Positions 36,901-47,748 of a stretch of 64,000 nucleotides of DNA are shown here, in pieces (within the stretch, counting starts at the first letter, position 1; each line of letters begins with the position of its first letter). Under the pieces are notes generated by a model. It was given only the letters and a program-made list of their open reading frames with translations, did no database searches and was not told where the DNA came from. Origin of the DNA: Bugula neritina (Eukaryota; Bryozoa; Gymnolaemata; Cheilostomatida; Bugulidae); contig OZ037768.1 of the NCBI GenBank assembly GCA_964035545.1, positions 24,596,819 to 24,660,818 on the forward strand, in the 5' to 3' direction. Position numbers and translations under genes: made by a program.

Positions 36901-39900
36901 AGACTCAAAGAGCTGGAGGCAGTCGGTGGTATAAGTTGATGGTCAGATGCAGCAGACTGGGGCTCCAATTGAAAGTCCATAGTACTAACTGAAAAGCTTG
37001 TAGATGCACTTAGATGTGCAGTAGAGTTAGTTACATTAGTGTTACTAATAGTAGTAGCGATAACTGGCGTAGCGGTGCCGGCAATAGTAGTAGTAGTAGT
37101 AGTAATCGTCATGGGTGGTCTAGTAGTAGGCGTAGTTGTGGGCGTCGTTGCACTTGCAGGCGTCGTAGCACTTGCAGGCGTCGTAGTAGTAGTAGTACTA
37201 GTAGTAATATCTAGTACTGGGTCAGCTTTTCTGTACTGATTTCCTCGAAACTGCCTTTTTTTAACCTTAGGCATGTTTACTGTGTCTGTAGTATACGTGC
37301 TGCTATGTTAGAGACTTATATAACGAGTCGGTACGAATATAAATATTATGTAATATTACTAATGTCAAAATAAGTAAATCACGGCACTTCGTAAAACAAA
37401 ATGTTGATAAATATAAAGTCAAATATGTCTTCTCTTTATTTTCACCGGTTGTAGAAGATCTAGATGAAGGATTGATGGTAAATTATCAGATTGTTTTGGC
37501 AGTTTGGAATATTGCGTGTAGCTTCTTTGTTCGTTTTGGCAAACAGGATGTGCGTCACAGATCACGCGATAAGCACAGCCAATAAATGAAGTGAATCGCG
37601 GGTCACGGGGTCAGGGTAATAAAATCCGACAAAACTATGCTAAATCAATTATCTTTGTTTTGCCTCAATGCGCTTACTGAGAGGTGTTATACACTGCCCA
37701 TTAGTAAAGTAGGCTTTTCTGAAACTAATGCTGTACAGTGCAACTGAGAATGCCGAGTTGAAAACAGTTAACAATGGTGCTAAAGTTAGTGATTATGGCT
37801 GCATTTTTTTTGTTTTTCACACCAGTTGCAACAAAGGGGTAACTTTAAATACACAATTTTAATAGAAAGAAAAGTAGAATATCAAAAAGAATCACATCAC
37901 TCGAATCTGGAAATTTTAGAGTTTTTATGCATAGTAAAATCCAAATATGGCCAAATTGACCACAATTTCTTAATTTTTAATCATAGTCCAGCCTTAATTG
38001 TGGAATTGTCCCTTCATAGTGACAAATTGGGTTTCAATACGAGTGACAAAGTTGGTGGTAAGAGTTATGAGGAGCCTCGGACTATTGGTCGGCTGTATCT
38101 TGCAAATACAGGTATTCATATTACACAGTACTGTACTGTTACACAGTACTGTACTATACACAGTGTTACACAGTACTGTACTATACACAGTATTACACAG
38201 TACTGTACTATTACACAGTACTGTACTATACACAGTATTACACAGTACTGTACTATACACAGTATTACACAGTACTGTACTATACACAGTATTACACAGT
38301 ACTGTACTATACACAGTATTACACAGTACTGTACTATTACACAGTATTACACAGTACTGTACTATACACAGTATTACACAGTACTGTACTATTACACAGT
38401 ACTGTACTATACACAGTACTGTACTATACACAGTATTACACAGTACTGTACTATACACAGTATTACACAGTACTGTACTATACACAGTATTGTCTAATAT
38501 CTACTGCAGGTAACTGCCACGCTGTGTTGGTACGGGACAACCGTGCCTACCAACTTACTAAATCTCACACATACGAGAATCTGAGAGAGAGATCTCGAGT
38601 TTTGTCAGCTGGTGAGTTGTATGTATACTTACTATAGTATATAACATGTGTGTACTTACTATATTATATAACATGTGTATACTTACTATATTATATAACA
38701 TGTGTATACTTACTATATTATATAACATGTATACTTACTATATTATATAACATGTATACTTACTATATTATATAACATGTGTATACTTACTATATTATAT
38801 AACATGTGTATACTACTATATTATATAACATGTGTATACTTACTATATTATATAACATGTATACTTACTATATTATATAACATGTATACTTACTATATTA
38901 TATAACATGTGTATACTTACTATATTATATAACAAGTGTACTTACTATACTATATAACACCCAGGAGGTACGTTCAGTCAGAGTGAGAGAGAGATGAGAG
39001 TGAATGGAATTCTGTTGACAACCAGAGGTCTCGGTAACCATGGTGACCCGACCATAAAGCAACTCATCAGCTGGGAGCCGCACTGTGCAGCAGTAGACGT
39101 CGACCAGTACGCTCAGCTCTTGATAGTCGCTACTCCCGGCATCTGGCAGGTCTTCTCTCCGCAGGAAGCTGCCGAGCTGCTGCTCCAGGTGAGTTTATCC
39201 AATCAGCTTGCAGCTAGCAATATAGTATATCCAATCAGCTTGCAGCTAGCAATATAGTATATCCAATCAGCTTGCAGCTAGCAATATAGTATATCCAATC
39301 AGCTTGCAGCTAGCAATATAGTATATCCAATCAGCTTGCAGCTAGCAATATAGTATATCCAATCAGCTAGCAGTAATATAGCATGTACATATTTTGTATT
39401 TACTCCTTTATGTCATATTAAAAGGAAACGAGTTGTGTTGACCAGACTAAAACTAGCTTACAGATTATTTTCTATTATACTGTTTGGAAACATTAATTAG
39501 AAGTGTACTGAATATATTCAAGTGTAACATACCTTACCATAACATACTATACCATAGTTGGTCACAACTCACTCCACGGTCTTCCTGTATACATTATAGT
39601 TTCTCTATAAGATAAAAAAGGTAGGAAATTATGTGCCAATCAGCTCATTAGTATTAGCCCCTCCTCTTCGTATAACCTCTCCTAACATTGCATCATTTCC
39701 TGTCAGTTGTTGAGCAGTTTCCTGTCCGTGTTAGCAGTACCGTATTCACTCCACGTAACTTTCATGTGTAGCATAAGATTCCAGTTTTTTACCCTCTTTG
39801 ATTATGTAGCCCTTTGTTTACTAGAGTTGTCTACCCTTTTTTATTACTACTAGTACTACTACTACTACTACTACCGCTACTACTACTACTACTGCTACTA

Positions 39901-39906
39901 CTACCG

Positions 39907-39989
<83 letters not shown>

Positions 39990-39994
39990 GCTAG

Positions 39995-40040
<46 letters not shown>

Positions 40041-40062
40041 GCTAGTACTACTACTACTGCTG

Positions 40063-40097
<35 letters not shown>

Positions 40098-40102
40098 GCT
40101 AG

Positions 40103-40139
<37 letters not shown>

Positions 40140-40144
40140 GCTAG

Positions 40145-40197
<53 letters not shown>

Positions 40198-40245
40198 GTA
40201 CTACTACTATTACTACTGCTACTGCTACTGCTACTTCTACTACTA

Positions 40246-40278
<33 letters not shown>

Positions 40279-41746
40279 TATGTCGAGACAATATAGTGTG
40301 TTAGGATTTGCCTTCTCAGGTGCTACCTCAGAATCGTATTCCAACACCAGGCTATATATCTCCCAGCATATCTTCTCTCAAGAACACTCAAAATGCAACT
40401 CATAATGAGGCTGAAGTAAAGCAGACGGATATAGTCAATGTTGTTGCTGGTTCGTTGTCCCCCTTTGCTTACTCTATTACATGGGATTGCTAGACTGGTA
40501 TATAACTGTGTGTGTAGTTGTGGCATACAATGCCAGCTACCCGGTAATATTCAAATAAACTGTCACCAAAAACATATTAGAATCAGCTGTACAGTTGTCA
40601 AGTTGTCTCCCCAGTAGAGTGAGAGCTGTGATATGCTGTATTTAGACAGCAGCACGAGACCGGCACCTCTCATGGACGGGTCAGCGAGAGAAGGAGGTCT
40701 CTCGGCAGATGCTGCCTTCTCCACTCACAGAACCAGCGTGACTTTCCAGGATGAACAGACAGACACAGCTGGTGGGAAAATGAAGGTCGGTGAGGAGAAG
40801 TTGAAGGTCGGTGGAGAGGAAGTTGCGGGTAGGCTGACTGCAGACGTGTTGGATGAAGACTATGAAGACGATGAGTTGATAGAAATCAGGTTATATTACG
40901 CAGCTTATATTACGCAGCTTATATTACGCAGCTTATATTACGCAGCTTATATTACGCAGCTTATATTACGCAGCTTATATTACGCAGCTTATATTACGCA
41001 GCTTATATTACGCAGCTTATATTACGCAGCTTATATTACGCAGCTTATATTACGCAGCTTATATTACGCAGCTTATATTACGCAGCTTATATTACGCAGC
41101 TTATATTACGCAGCTTATATTACGCAGCTTATATTACGCAGCTTATATTACGCAGCTTATATTACGCAGCTTATATTACGCAGCTTATATTACGCAGCTT
41201 ATATTACGCAGCTTATATTACGCAGCTTATATTACGCAGCTTATATTACGCAGCTTATATTACGCAGCTTATATTACGCAGCTTATATTACGCAGCTTAT
41301 ATTACGCAGCTTATATTACGCAGCTTATATTACGCAGCTTATATTACGCAGCTTATATTACGCAGCTTATATTACACAGCTTATATTACGCAGCTTATAT
41401 TACGCAGCTTATATTACGCAGCTTATATTACGCAGCTTATATTACGCAGCTTATATTACGCAGCTTATATTACACAGTAGCTCGAGGCTAATGCTTCTAT
41501 GATGTCACATCCTGTTATAGGTCGAATGACTCTGGGAATGACGCAGACGTGGACACCGACTGGGCGTCTACGATCCCCCCAAGTGAGAGCGCCGCCCGGT
41601 CAGCCCTCTCTGTCCTCAGCAGCGACTACAAACACCTCTCTAGGGTGCTGTCGGAGCGACTCGTACAGAGTGCACTGTTGGCTGGGGCCAAGGACAACAT
41701 CAGCGCCATTGTCGTCGTACTGCAAGGCACTAAGTTACGTCAGTAG
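30975..41746 (+). CDS. PP2D1: PP2C-like domain protein 1, predicted pseudophosphatase
   Basis: Ten exons with consistent phases: 30975-31125, 31382-31587, 32452-33087, 33829-34019, 38020-38111, 38510-38611, 38965-39188, 40320-40449, 40646-40889, 41521-41746; 733 residues (human 630). An N-terminal CxxC/HxxxH motif (YYCSLCNR...DHKTYH) precedes the PP2C fold. Blocks diagnostic of PP2D1 are RWKQAMEDCKV, YDGYNGSYAA, VRWSGCSAVTV, LYLANTGNCHAVLV, LLTTRGLGNHG, LLIVATPGIWQVF and ALLAGAKDNISAIVV. PP2C metal-site motifs are altered: DGHGG to DGYNG, GDSR to GNCH, DG-W-D to PG-W-Q; the final DN is kept. The protein is therefore probably a binding or scaffold pseudoenzyme, as in vertebrates. Introns are almost all minisatellite, and intron 4 holds a Mutator-like element. 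Poly(A) signal 41936-41941. Further 5' exons are possible. Confidence 0.93.
31138..31381. repeat. 34-bp repeat ending at the PP2D1 exon 2 acceptor
   Basis: Seven copies of a unit containing ATGTCACATTGTGCTGTAGC. The last copy supplies the acceptor TGTGCTGTAG/CT used by exon 2, so each copy carries an acceptor-like site. Confidence 0.9.
31618..32445. repeat. 17-bp minisatellite, PP2D1 intron 2
   Basis: About 48 copies of TATACTCTATATAATAC with short-unit variants. Confidence 0.93.
33170..33820. repeat. 20-bp minisatellite, PP2D1 intron 3
   Basis: About 32 copies of TATACTCTGTGTACATACAG. The unit is partly self-complementary, so several frames on both strands stay open; none is coding. Confidence 0.93.
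34985..35240 (-). repeat. Decayed second copy of the transposase 3' end
   Basis: The segment aligns along its length with 35283-35535 (shared AGATCTTTTTGTGGGT and ATCATTGAATTAT/GTAAGACAG-type blocks) but has many substitutions and no open frame. It is a partial tandem duplication or a remnant of an older element. Confidence 0.65.
35289..37274 (-). pseudogene. Mutator-like transposase, one in-frame stop
   Basis: DDE transposase of the family known from invertebrates as the Mutator-like transposase domain. Two frames abut in the same phase: 37274-35961 (437 codons) and 35960-35289 (223 codons), separated only by a TGA at 35963-35961. The N-terminal 160 residues are Thr/Ser/Ala-rich and disordered. 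A CxxC knuckle (FTCSVCG) is followed by the probable catalytic residues: first D in SCDGTW (about residue 312), second in YLGDGDSKSY, and E in NNNESFHRIIW in the second part. The C-terminus is basic (RRRATYQRAKIARRP). The stop lies in a CpG-type context, so a C-to-T change is the simplest explanation; everything else is intact, so decay is recent or the stop is read through. Confidence 0.85.
38118..38495. repeat. 27-bp-type repeat, PP2D1 intron 5
   Basis: Mixed units of ACACAGTATT and ACACAGTACTGTACTAT; the motif CAGTACTG is palindromic. Confidence 0.9.
38620..38957. repeat. 25/27-bp repeat, PP2D1 intron 6
   Basis: About 13 copies of a unit containing ACTTACTATATTATATAACA. Confidence 0.9.
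39194..39375. repeat. 30-bp repeat, PP2D1 intron 7
   Basis: Six copies of a unit containing TATCCAATCAGCTTGCAGCT, starting five bases after the exon 7 donor dinucleotide. Confidence 0.9.
39840..40279. repeat. (TAC/CTA)n trinucleotide array, about 440 bp
   Basis: Triplet repeat ACT/CTA with regularly spaced GCTAGT and GCT interruptions, in PP2D1 intron 7 just before exon 8. Open-frame poly-Leu/poly-Val translations are artefacts. Confidence 0.95.
40890..41476. repeat. 14-bp minisatellite, about 42 near-identical copies
   Basis: TTATATTACGCAGC repeated with only two changed copies (ACACAG near 41375 and at the end). It begins at the exon 9 donor G/GTTATATTACGC. Confidence 0.95.
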
Positions 41747-42241
41747 GTGAATCAGACAACCCGGCCCTCATGGTGCTCGATGTAGCCAAGTAATGGCAAC
41801 TCTATGTGCTCCTCAGTCACTTAGTTAAGCTGATAACTATCTTTCCTGGTTAAAATACTCATCTTTGAGTTTTACTAGTTATTTACTTTAATTCAATATT
41901 ACAAAAAGTTTTTCAACCTCTTGAATTATGCATTTAATAAATCTTTTTATGATTGTTTGTTTTGCTATGCATATAAAACAAATAAACAAAACAAGTAACA
42001 TTTTTATAGTTTATTGCATAGAAACAAATATATATAATGTAAAATGCAATAGTAGGTGTTCAACGTATAGTCTTTAGTGAATACCAAAATAATATAATAT
42101 GATACTTCAATAACCTTTACATCTATGATAGTTACTAATAGTGAGTTGTATGTATCACAAGGAGTTGTCACACCATCTCAGCACATTTATCTGTTTACCT
42201 GTTACCTAGCAACATGTCATTTAGTAAGGATAGTTGACAAA
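41747..42241. other. Convergent 3' ends of PP2D1 and EFHB
   Basis: AATAAA on the + strand at 41936-41941 (PP2D1) and on the - strand at 42015-42010 (EFHB), so the two transcripts end within about 100 bases of each other. Confidence 0.6.
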
Positions 42242-45200
42242 CTAACAGTCTAATGTGGTCAGCAGTTTACTCTCAGTCTCGCTGATTTCTGCTGCTCTTA
42301 TCTCATCAAGGACACTGCGGAATGATTCGACACTGACGTGACCTTTAGGGTGTCGCCGTGCTGCCTCATCGTAAATCTCATCAAACTGCTGGAGGGTCAT
42401 GTGAGCTCCTATTCCAAAGAACACCTCTCGGATCTACAAGACAATACAATATCAGCCTACTCATTGGCTAACTTTTCATTAGCTGACTTCTCATTGGCTG
42501 ACTGCTCATTGGCTAACTATTCATTAGCTGACTTCTCATTGGCTAACTACTTATTAGCTGACTTCTTATTGGCTAGCTACAGATTATGGACTCCAGCTCT
42601 AATCCACGTATATTCTATAAACACTTAAACTTGGCTACAGCTTTTTTAGCATGGACATGGCGATGGCTAGCTATTCACCTGCTCTTTACTTCTGGGGACA
42701 AGAAAGTCTTGCTCATACACTCCTTTGTTGGAGTAAATTGATGGATTTACGAGAGCCAAGGATGTAGCCTCATCTCCATAGTTTTTATGATCAGATATAC
42801 TCTTGTAACGGGGTGCAGGTAAGTCGTACCGCACTGTAGGAGTACCGTATGTTCTCCACCCTACAACCAACATCGGATCTCATAGAAAACAATGAAAGTT
42901 AATCAACATTTTGGCTGCAACAATCATGCAAATTGACTATTCAAACAGACTAAAACTTAGTCTACAAAAATCTACTATATGCTGGCTGATAAACACTTTA
43001 TTTAGAGAGTGTATGAATCTTAGCATAAAAATATATATAGACTGAGTACCAGAGACTGGGGAATAAACCTGTACCTCGAGCAGACATGCCGTTCCCTCCA
43101 TTAATGACAGCGGAGCTAGTGCGATGACCTCCTATTGCCTCATCAATCTGATTCTGCAGACGGCCTGGAGTTGCCTCTCTCGCATTGTGTACAGTCTTAG
43201 TGCCGTCAGCTTCCTCTGATACCTGTGGAAGGAAACAGCAGAATAGAGAACTCTTCTTAGCTTCACTATTCTACCCAGTATAAGTGATAATGTAACAAAT
43301 CACAACTTTCTAGCAGTATTTCTGAAAGATTCTATCATATATGTAGTTATCAACAAATATTTCCAGATATTCAACTGACTCTGCATATTTCAATGTGGCT
43401 CACCTGCACTTCGGTGACTCCACTAGGCATGTTAATGTTGAGAAAGTTGGCAAACTCTTTGTAGTCAATGAAACCATCTCTGTCTACGTCACAGTAGTCC
43501 ATCACATTCGCCAATAGCTCAGGTTCTGTTGGTAGATTGTACTGCCAACAGGCTGTAGCAAGATCTCTCAGGCTAATCCTTCCTTTTCCTTCCTACACAG
43601 AATAATAGTTACCATATACAGTTATACACTATAAGATTACCTTCACCTGCTAGTAGATTATACCTTCACCTGCTAGTAGATTATACCTTCACCTGCTAGT
43701 AGATTATACCTTCACTTGCTAGTAGATTATACCTTCACCTGCTAGTAGACTATACCTTCACCTGCTAGTAGATTATATCTTCACCTGCTATAGTAGATTA
43801 TACCTTCACCTGCTAGTAGACTATACCTTCACCTGCTAGTAGACTATACCTTCACCTGCTAGTAGATTATACCTTCACCTGCTAGTAGATTATACCTTCA
43901 CCTGCTAGTAGATTATACCTTCACCTGCTAGTAGATTATACTAACTACAGAGTCTAATGTGTCTCTTACCTTGTCATAGAATCTGAAAGCTGAGAGTAGG
44001 TTATCAAAGTTCTGAAAGTTGGCCTTCTTCAGTTGGTGTCTCAGCGCCGCAACGACCCCCCTCTGGTGATCTTGTCCTCTCAGTTCTCGGTTCACTCCTC
44101 TCTGGTGTATCAAGTCACCAGCCCCGTACTGGCCCGGCTTTACTAGCATCCCAAACACGTGGTCTGGTCCCACTTTCATGGTTTCCTTTATTCTATAGCA
44201 GTGCAAAAGGGTAAAGATGTTATTTTAAGTAATTGATAGTTCTAAAAACTTAAAACACTGAAATTTTTTAAATTTGATGAAATTATATCAGGAGACCCCT
44301 TAATTGAGAAAGCACTAATAACAAATTGTGTTGTGCAATTGTAAAGCATCATACTGAGTGGGAGTCACAAACTATATTGATTACAGCTAGTTCTACAACA
44401 ACACATAACTAGCACTTACGGGTCTCTAGTCTGTCCTAGCTGATCTTGGTATTTCTCTCTCCAGTCATCTAACCTTTTATTAACTATTTTTGCTGCCTTC
44501 TCTGTTTGAAGTTCATGAACCCATTTGAGTGATTTGTAGGTCATAGATCCAGCATTATCATGTGGCGTGGGCTGCCCAAACTGTGTATCCCTGGAGAAAT
44601 GATCTGAAGGGTATTTCCTGTTCACCTGTTGACCAGGGTTATAATCCTTATGAGAGAAGACATACATGTCATGCGCCTCAGCTGCTTCTCTCTGTACTTG
44701 TTCGTAAGGTTTGGGTGGGCTCACCAGCTCCCCAGCACTTCCATCTAATACGAATACAAGGCTTAAAAATATATGATTATGTTGAATGAATTGAATTACT
44801 GTAATAAGTAACTTCTTCAACATACTGCAATAATTTGTCAGGTGCTAATAAAATTTTGCTTGCATTGAAAACGTAAACTAATGGTAGGTATTTGATGCTG
44901 CACTCTGTTAAACAGTCATTGTCGAGCATATAATTTTTACAAAATTGAATTGCTCATATTATAAGAAATTTAGTGAATTACCTTTGACAGTCACTACACC
45001 ATATGAAAGATCCTTCCACGGATAATCCTTTGGGAAGCCAACAGACTGGTCATGTGACTTGCCTAAAGGTGCCACTTGTTTAGACTTGTACAAGCTGGAC
45101 TCGAGTTTGTCTTGCTGGTGCTGCTTGAAGAGTGGTTTGAGAGGAGGGTTCACCATTTCACCAGCTGTTGAAGAGGGCTGGGTGTTGATGCCGTGAGTCA

Positions 45201-45792
45201 TTTTCTCCGCCCACTGTAGGTGAGGATCAAAGGCTTTTCCATAGAACACTCTCTTCTTACCTGCCTCCGGAGCAAAGGTAGCTCTGAACCTTCGGATAGT
45301 GTCTGGTGAAGTCGGCTACAATGTATAACACTCACTTCACTAGAATGCTTGCACTAGGACACTTACACTAGTGTACGTACACTAGAATATTTACACTAGA
45401 ATACTTACACTAGAATACCTACAATAAAATACTTACACTAGAATAATGCTTATAGATATTGTCATTCAAAATTGAATTACTTACTCTTGGGGCAGTAGTC
45501 AGGCATTGCAACGCTGAGTCTCCAGCGGATGTCAGTTTTCCAGCCTATAAGTAACAAATAAAGCACTAAAAATAGTTTACTGTCTACAAAGTTGATTGAA
45601 ATATTTATGTAAATGTTGCTAGTTCAAGATTTAGCAATTAGTAAAATAACAACATACGGCTGTGAGAAACGGTGATCGGTCGATAAACTTTTGAGAGTAA
45701 AGGCCATGTGCTTGAGAGTTAGTCTCAGACGATGATGGTCTATTGTGAATAGGGGGAAGACGGTTGGAATCTAAAACTTCGGCGGCAGCCAT
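42242..45792 (-). CDS. EFHB: EF-hand domain family member B
   Basis: EFHB is a calcium-binding protein of ciliary doublet microtubules and is also linked to store-operated calcium entry. Exons 45792-45658, 45544-45485, 45315-44982, 44744-44420, 44192-43970, 43592-43404, 43222-43075, 42878-42679, 42433-42242; phases fit; 601 residues (human 833, longer N-terminus). Family blocks: GEMVNPPLKPLFKQ with YKSKQVAPLGKSHDQ, GELVSPPKPYEQV, YPSDHFSRDTQFGQPTPHDN, IKETMKVGPDHVFG, AALRHQLKKANFQNFDNLL. Two EF-hands follow: FYDKEGKGRISLRDL (degenerate) and DVDRDGFIDYKEF (all calcium ligands present). The C-terminal blocks are YGTPTVRYDLPAPR and NPSIYSNKGVYEQDF. The start MAAAEVLDSN is the first ATG after upstream MFIALF..., which is in frame but probably 5' UTR. 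Its presence fits an animal with motile cilia. It is head-to-head with RAB5. Confidence 0.96.
43635..43945. repeat. 23-bp repeat in EFHB intron 5
   Basis: Thirteen copies of a unit containing ACCTTCACCTGCTAGTAGAT. Confidence 0.9.
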
Positions 45793-47748
45793 ATTCACTT
45801 TTTGAATTAATATAAAAAGAGCTATAAACAACTTATGAGTGAATGGCTAGTTCGAAACTACCACTGAGAAGTTCAAGTTAACCTCTTAAGTCTTAGCTCT
45901 TACTATTCGTATTTAGACTAGTCAACTCAAATCGATAACGTAAAATATATAGTACTTTTGCTTTTTCTACAATTTTTCAGAGTTAAAATCTTCAATTCTC
46001 TGCTTATCCTTATAGCTGATTTACACTACCTCTGACTTGGATATGCATACTGATAGTGTTATTGTAGTAAGGTCTTTTCTTCACTATCTCGATAACCGTG
46101 ACTTATATTATTGTTGGCCTGTTGCTAGGCTGCCCTAGAAACTTATTCAATGTCAAGGATGCTTTTGGGTCATGTGCTTCCGTGAGTGACGTAACAAAAT
46201 TGGTCTTTTCATGGTGAGAGAACCTGTGGCGAAAGAATATATCAAGTCAAAGCTTTTATGGTTTTTAAATGTTTATTGCTTGCTGAAAAAAATAATAAAG
46301 TAAGCAAAACAAAGAATTTTTGTCCTTAAACATCATCAGAATAAATTTTTGCGTTTTTAATTTGAACCCAACAGCAATTTTTTTCGTAGCGCATTCTTCC
46401 AAATTTTCGTATTGCAAAGTGGGTGTCTTTCCTTTCAGAATATTTTACTTCCAGTGTTAAGTGAACTGGCAAATTATATTATTTAATCACAAAAAACATT
46501 TCTGCCTTTGCTCGTCTGGATTGTGCTTCTAAATCATCAATGGTGCATCTATAGGTGGTAAATGATAAAAGTCTAAAGGTCTAGAAGTAGAAGCGGATAA
46601 GTTAAACTTAAAGTTGTACTTGTCAACTTGAACTTGAAGCTAAACTCGAACTAAAACTGATATTCAGAGTTTAGGTTGAGCTCTTTCTTGGGCTAGTGTG
46701 AGTATGGCTATATGCACTTTTACTCTTACAGCTACCGGTGCTAATTTGGTTTAGTTAAAGTAGTAGTCTATCAATTAGAAATAGAATATCATAATGATAA
46801 TCATTTTAACGATGTCAATTTCAATTTGATAATTAATATCGATGTCAATATGGTTGACGCCACTGCAAGTCACGTTATGTCAATAAGTGAATAACACTAA
46901 CAGGCGGATCAAGGCATGATCACGACAAAAAAGTTTCAAGTCAAACGAATCAATCAATTGGGCTGACAAGAGTTGAACTTGGTCTGGAATTAAATGTAAA
47001 TCTTGGACTCACGATTTAAGGTTTAGTTTAACTTCAAGTTTAGAATTAGTCAAAAGCAATGATTAAAATAAAAATTTAATTTTTAGTATCAGCAGTAGTA
47101 CTAGTTGTGCACTGTTTCAGCCTCGAGGAAAGTTATTAAACTTATTATTTTTATAGTTAACTGTGTGTACCATACATAATAATATTGATGTTATTCATTT
47201 AACAAGTTGAATTGTGATAATAATAGTATTTTTCTTAAATATCTTGAATATTGGTTGCATGGATGATAAAACTATTATTGTTAGTATTAAATCGAATCAT
47301 ATTCTTTTATTCAATAGCCTCTAAAAGGAGGTTGAAAGGTTACCTTTAGTTCTAAGTATTTTAAAGTCTTATTTATTTATATTTGATGAAGTTGAATAAT
47401 AAAATAGTTGTCCCTTAAGTATGATTGCTGTTATGGTTAAAAGCTAATAATTATTAATTTCCTCAGAAGCTAATTGTCCAACACTATTGCTCAAATTTCG
47501 AAGACGGCTACTATTCAATTCAATTCTACTATTTGAGCAGTTCAGGTTGATGATTTTAGTAAGTCAATAGATCATAAATTTCCTGTAATCAAGTCAATAT
47601 GATGTTGATCAGCTTCTATATTTAATTTCTCGTTTATTACATTACCATTATTATGATTACGAATTACTTGTGGAGTCACTTGCCAGTGAGACATGCAGAT
47701 TGTATTAGCAGACAGAAGAATAGACAGTGTGTCTTGTAGTGGTGAGGT
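45793..47748. other. Divergent EFHB / RAB5 intergenic region
   Basis: 1.96 kb of AT-rich DNA between the two start codons, the only place for both promoters. An acceptor CTTGTAG ending 47738, 10 bases before the RAB5 ATG, suggests an untranslated RAB5 leader exon. No conserved element can be identified by eye. Confidence 0.5.

Larger units (their letters stand above)
34193..37999 (-). mobile_element. Mutator-like DNA transposon in PP2D1 intron 4
   Basis: Terminal inverted repeats TTAAGGCAGGACTCTGATT (34193-34211) and, read from the right end, TTAAGGCTGGACTATGATT (37999-37981): 17 of 19 match. A further similar segment follows (GGCCATATCTTG versus GGCCATATTTGG). A 3.8-kb interior carries one transposase gene on the - strand and diverged internal direct repeats (about 34535-34720 and 34722-34915). 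An 8-11-bp target duplication was not found, so the exact ends are provisional. The right end lies 20 bases from the splice acceptor at 38019. Confidence 0.75.

Noticed and set aside
37826-38111. Extension of PP2D1 exon 5 upstream to 37826
   Set aside because: The upstream part lies in the transposon terminal region; the acceptor at 38019 gives the right phase and family alignment.
39814-40296. Poly-leucine and poly-valine proteins
   Set aside because: Translations of a CTA triplet array.
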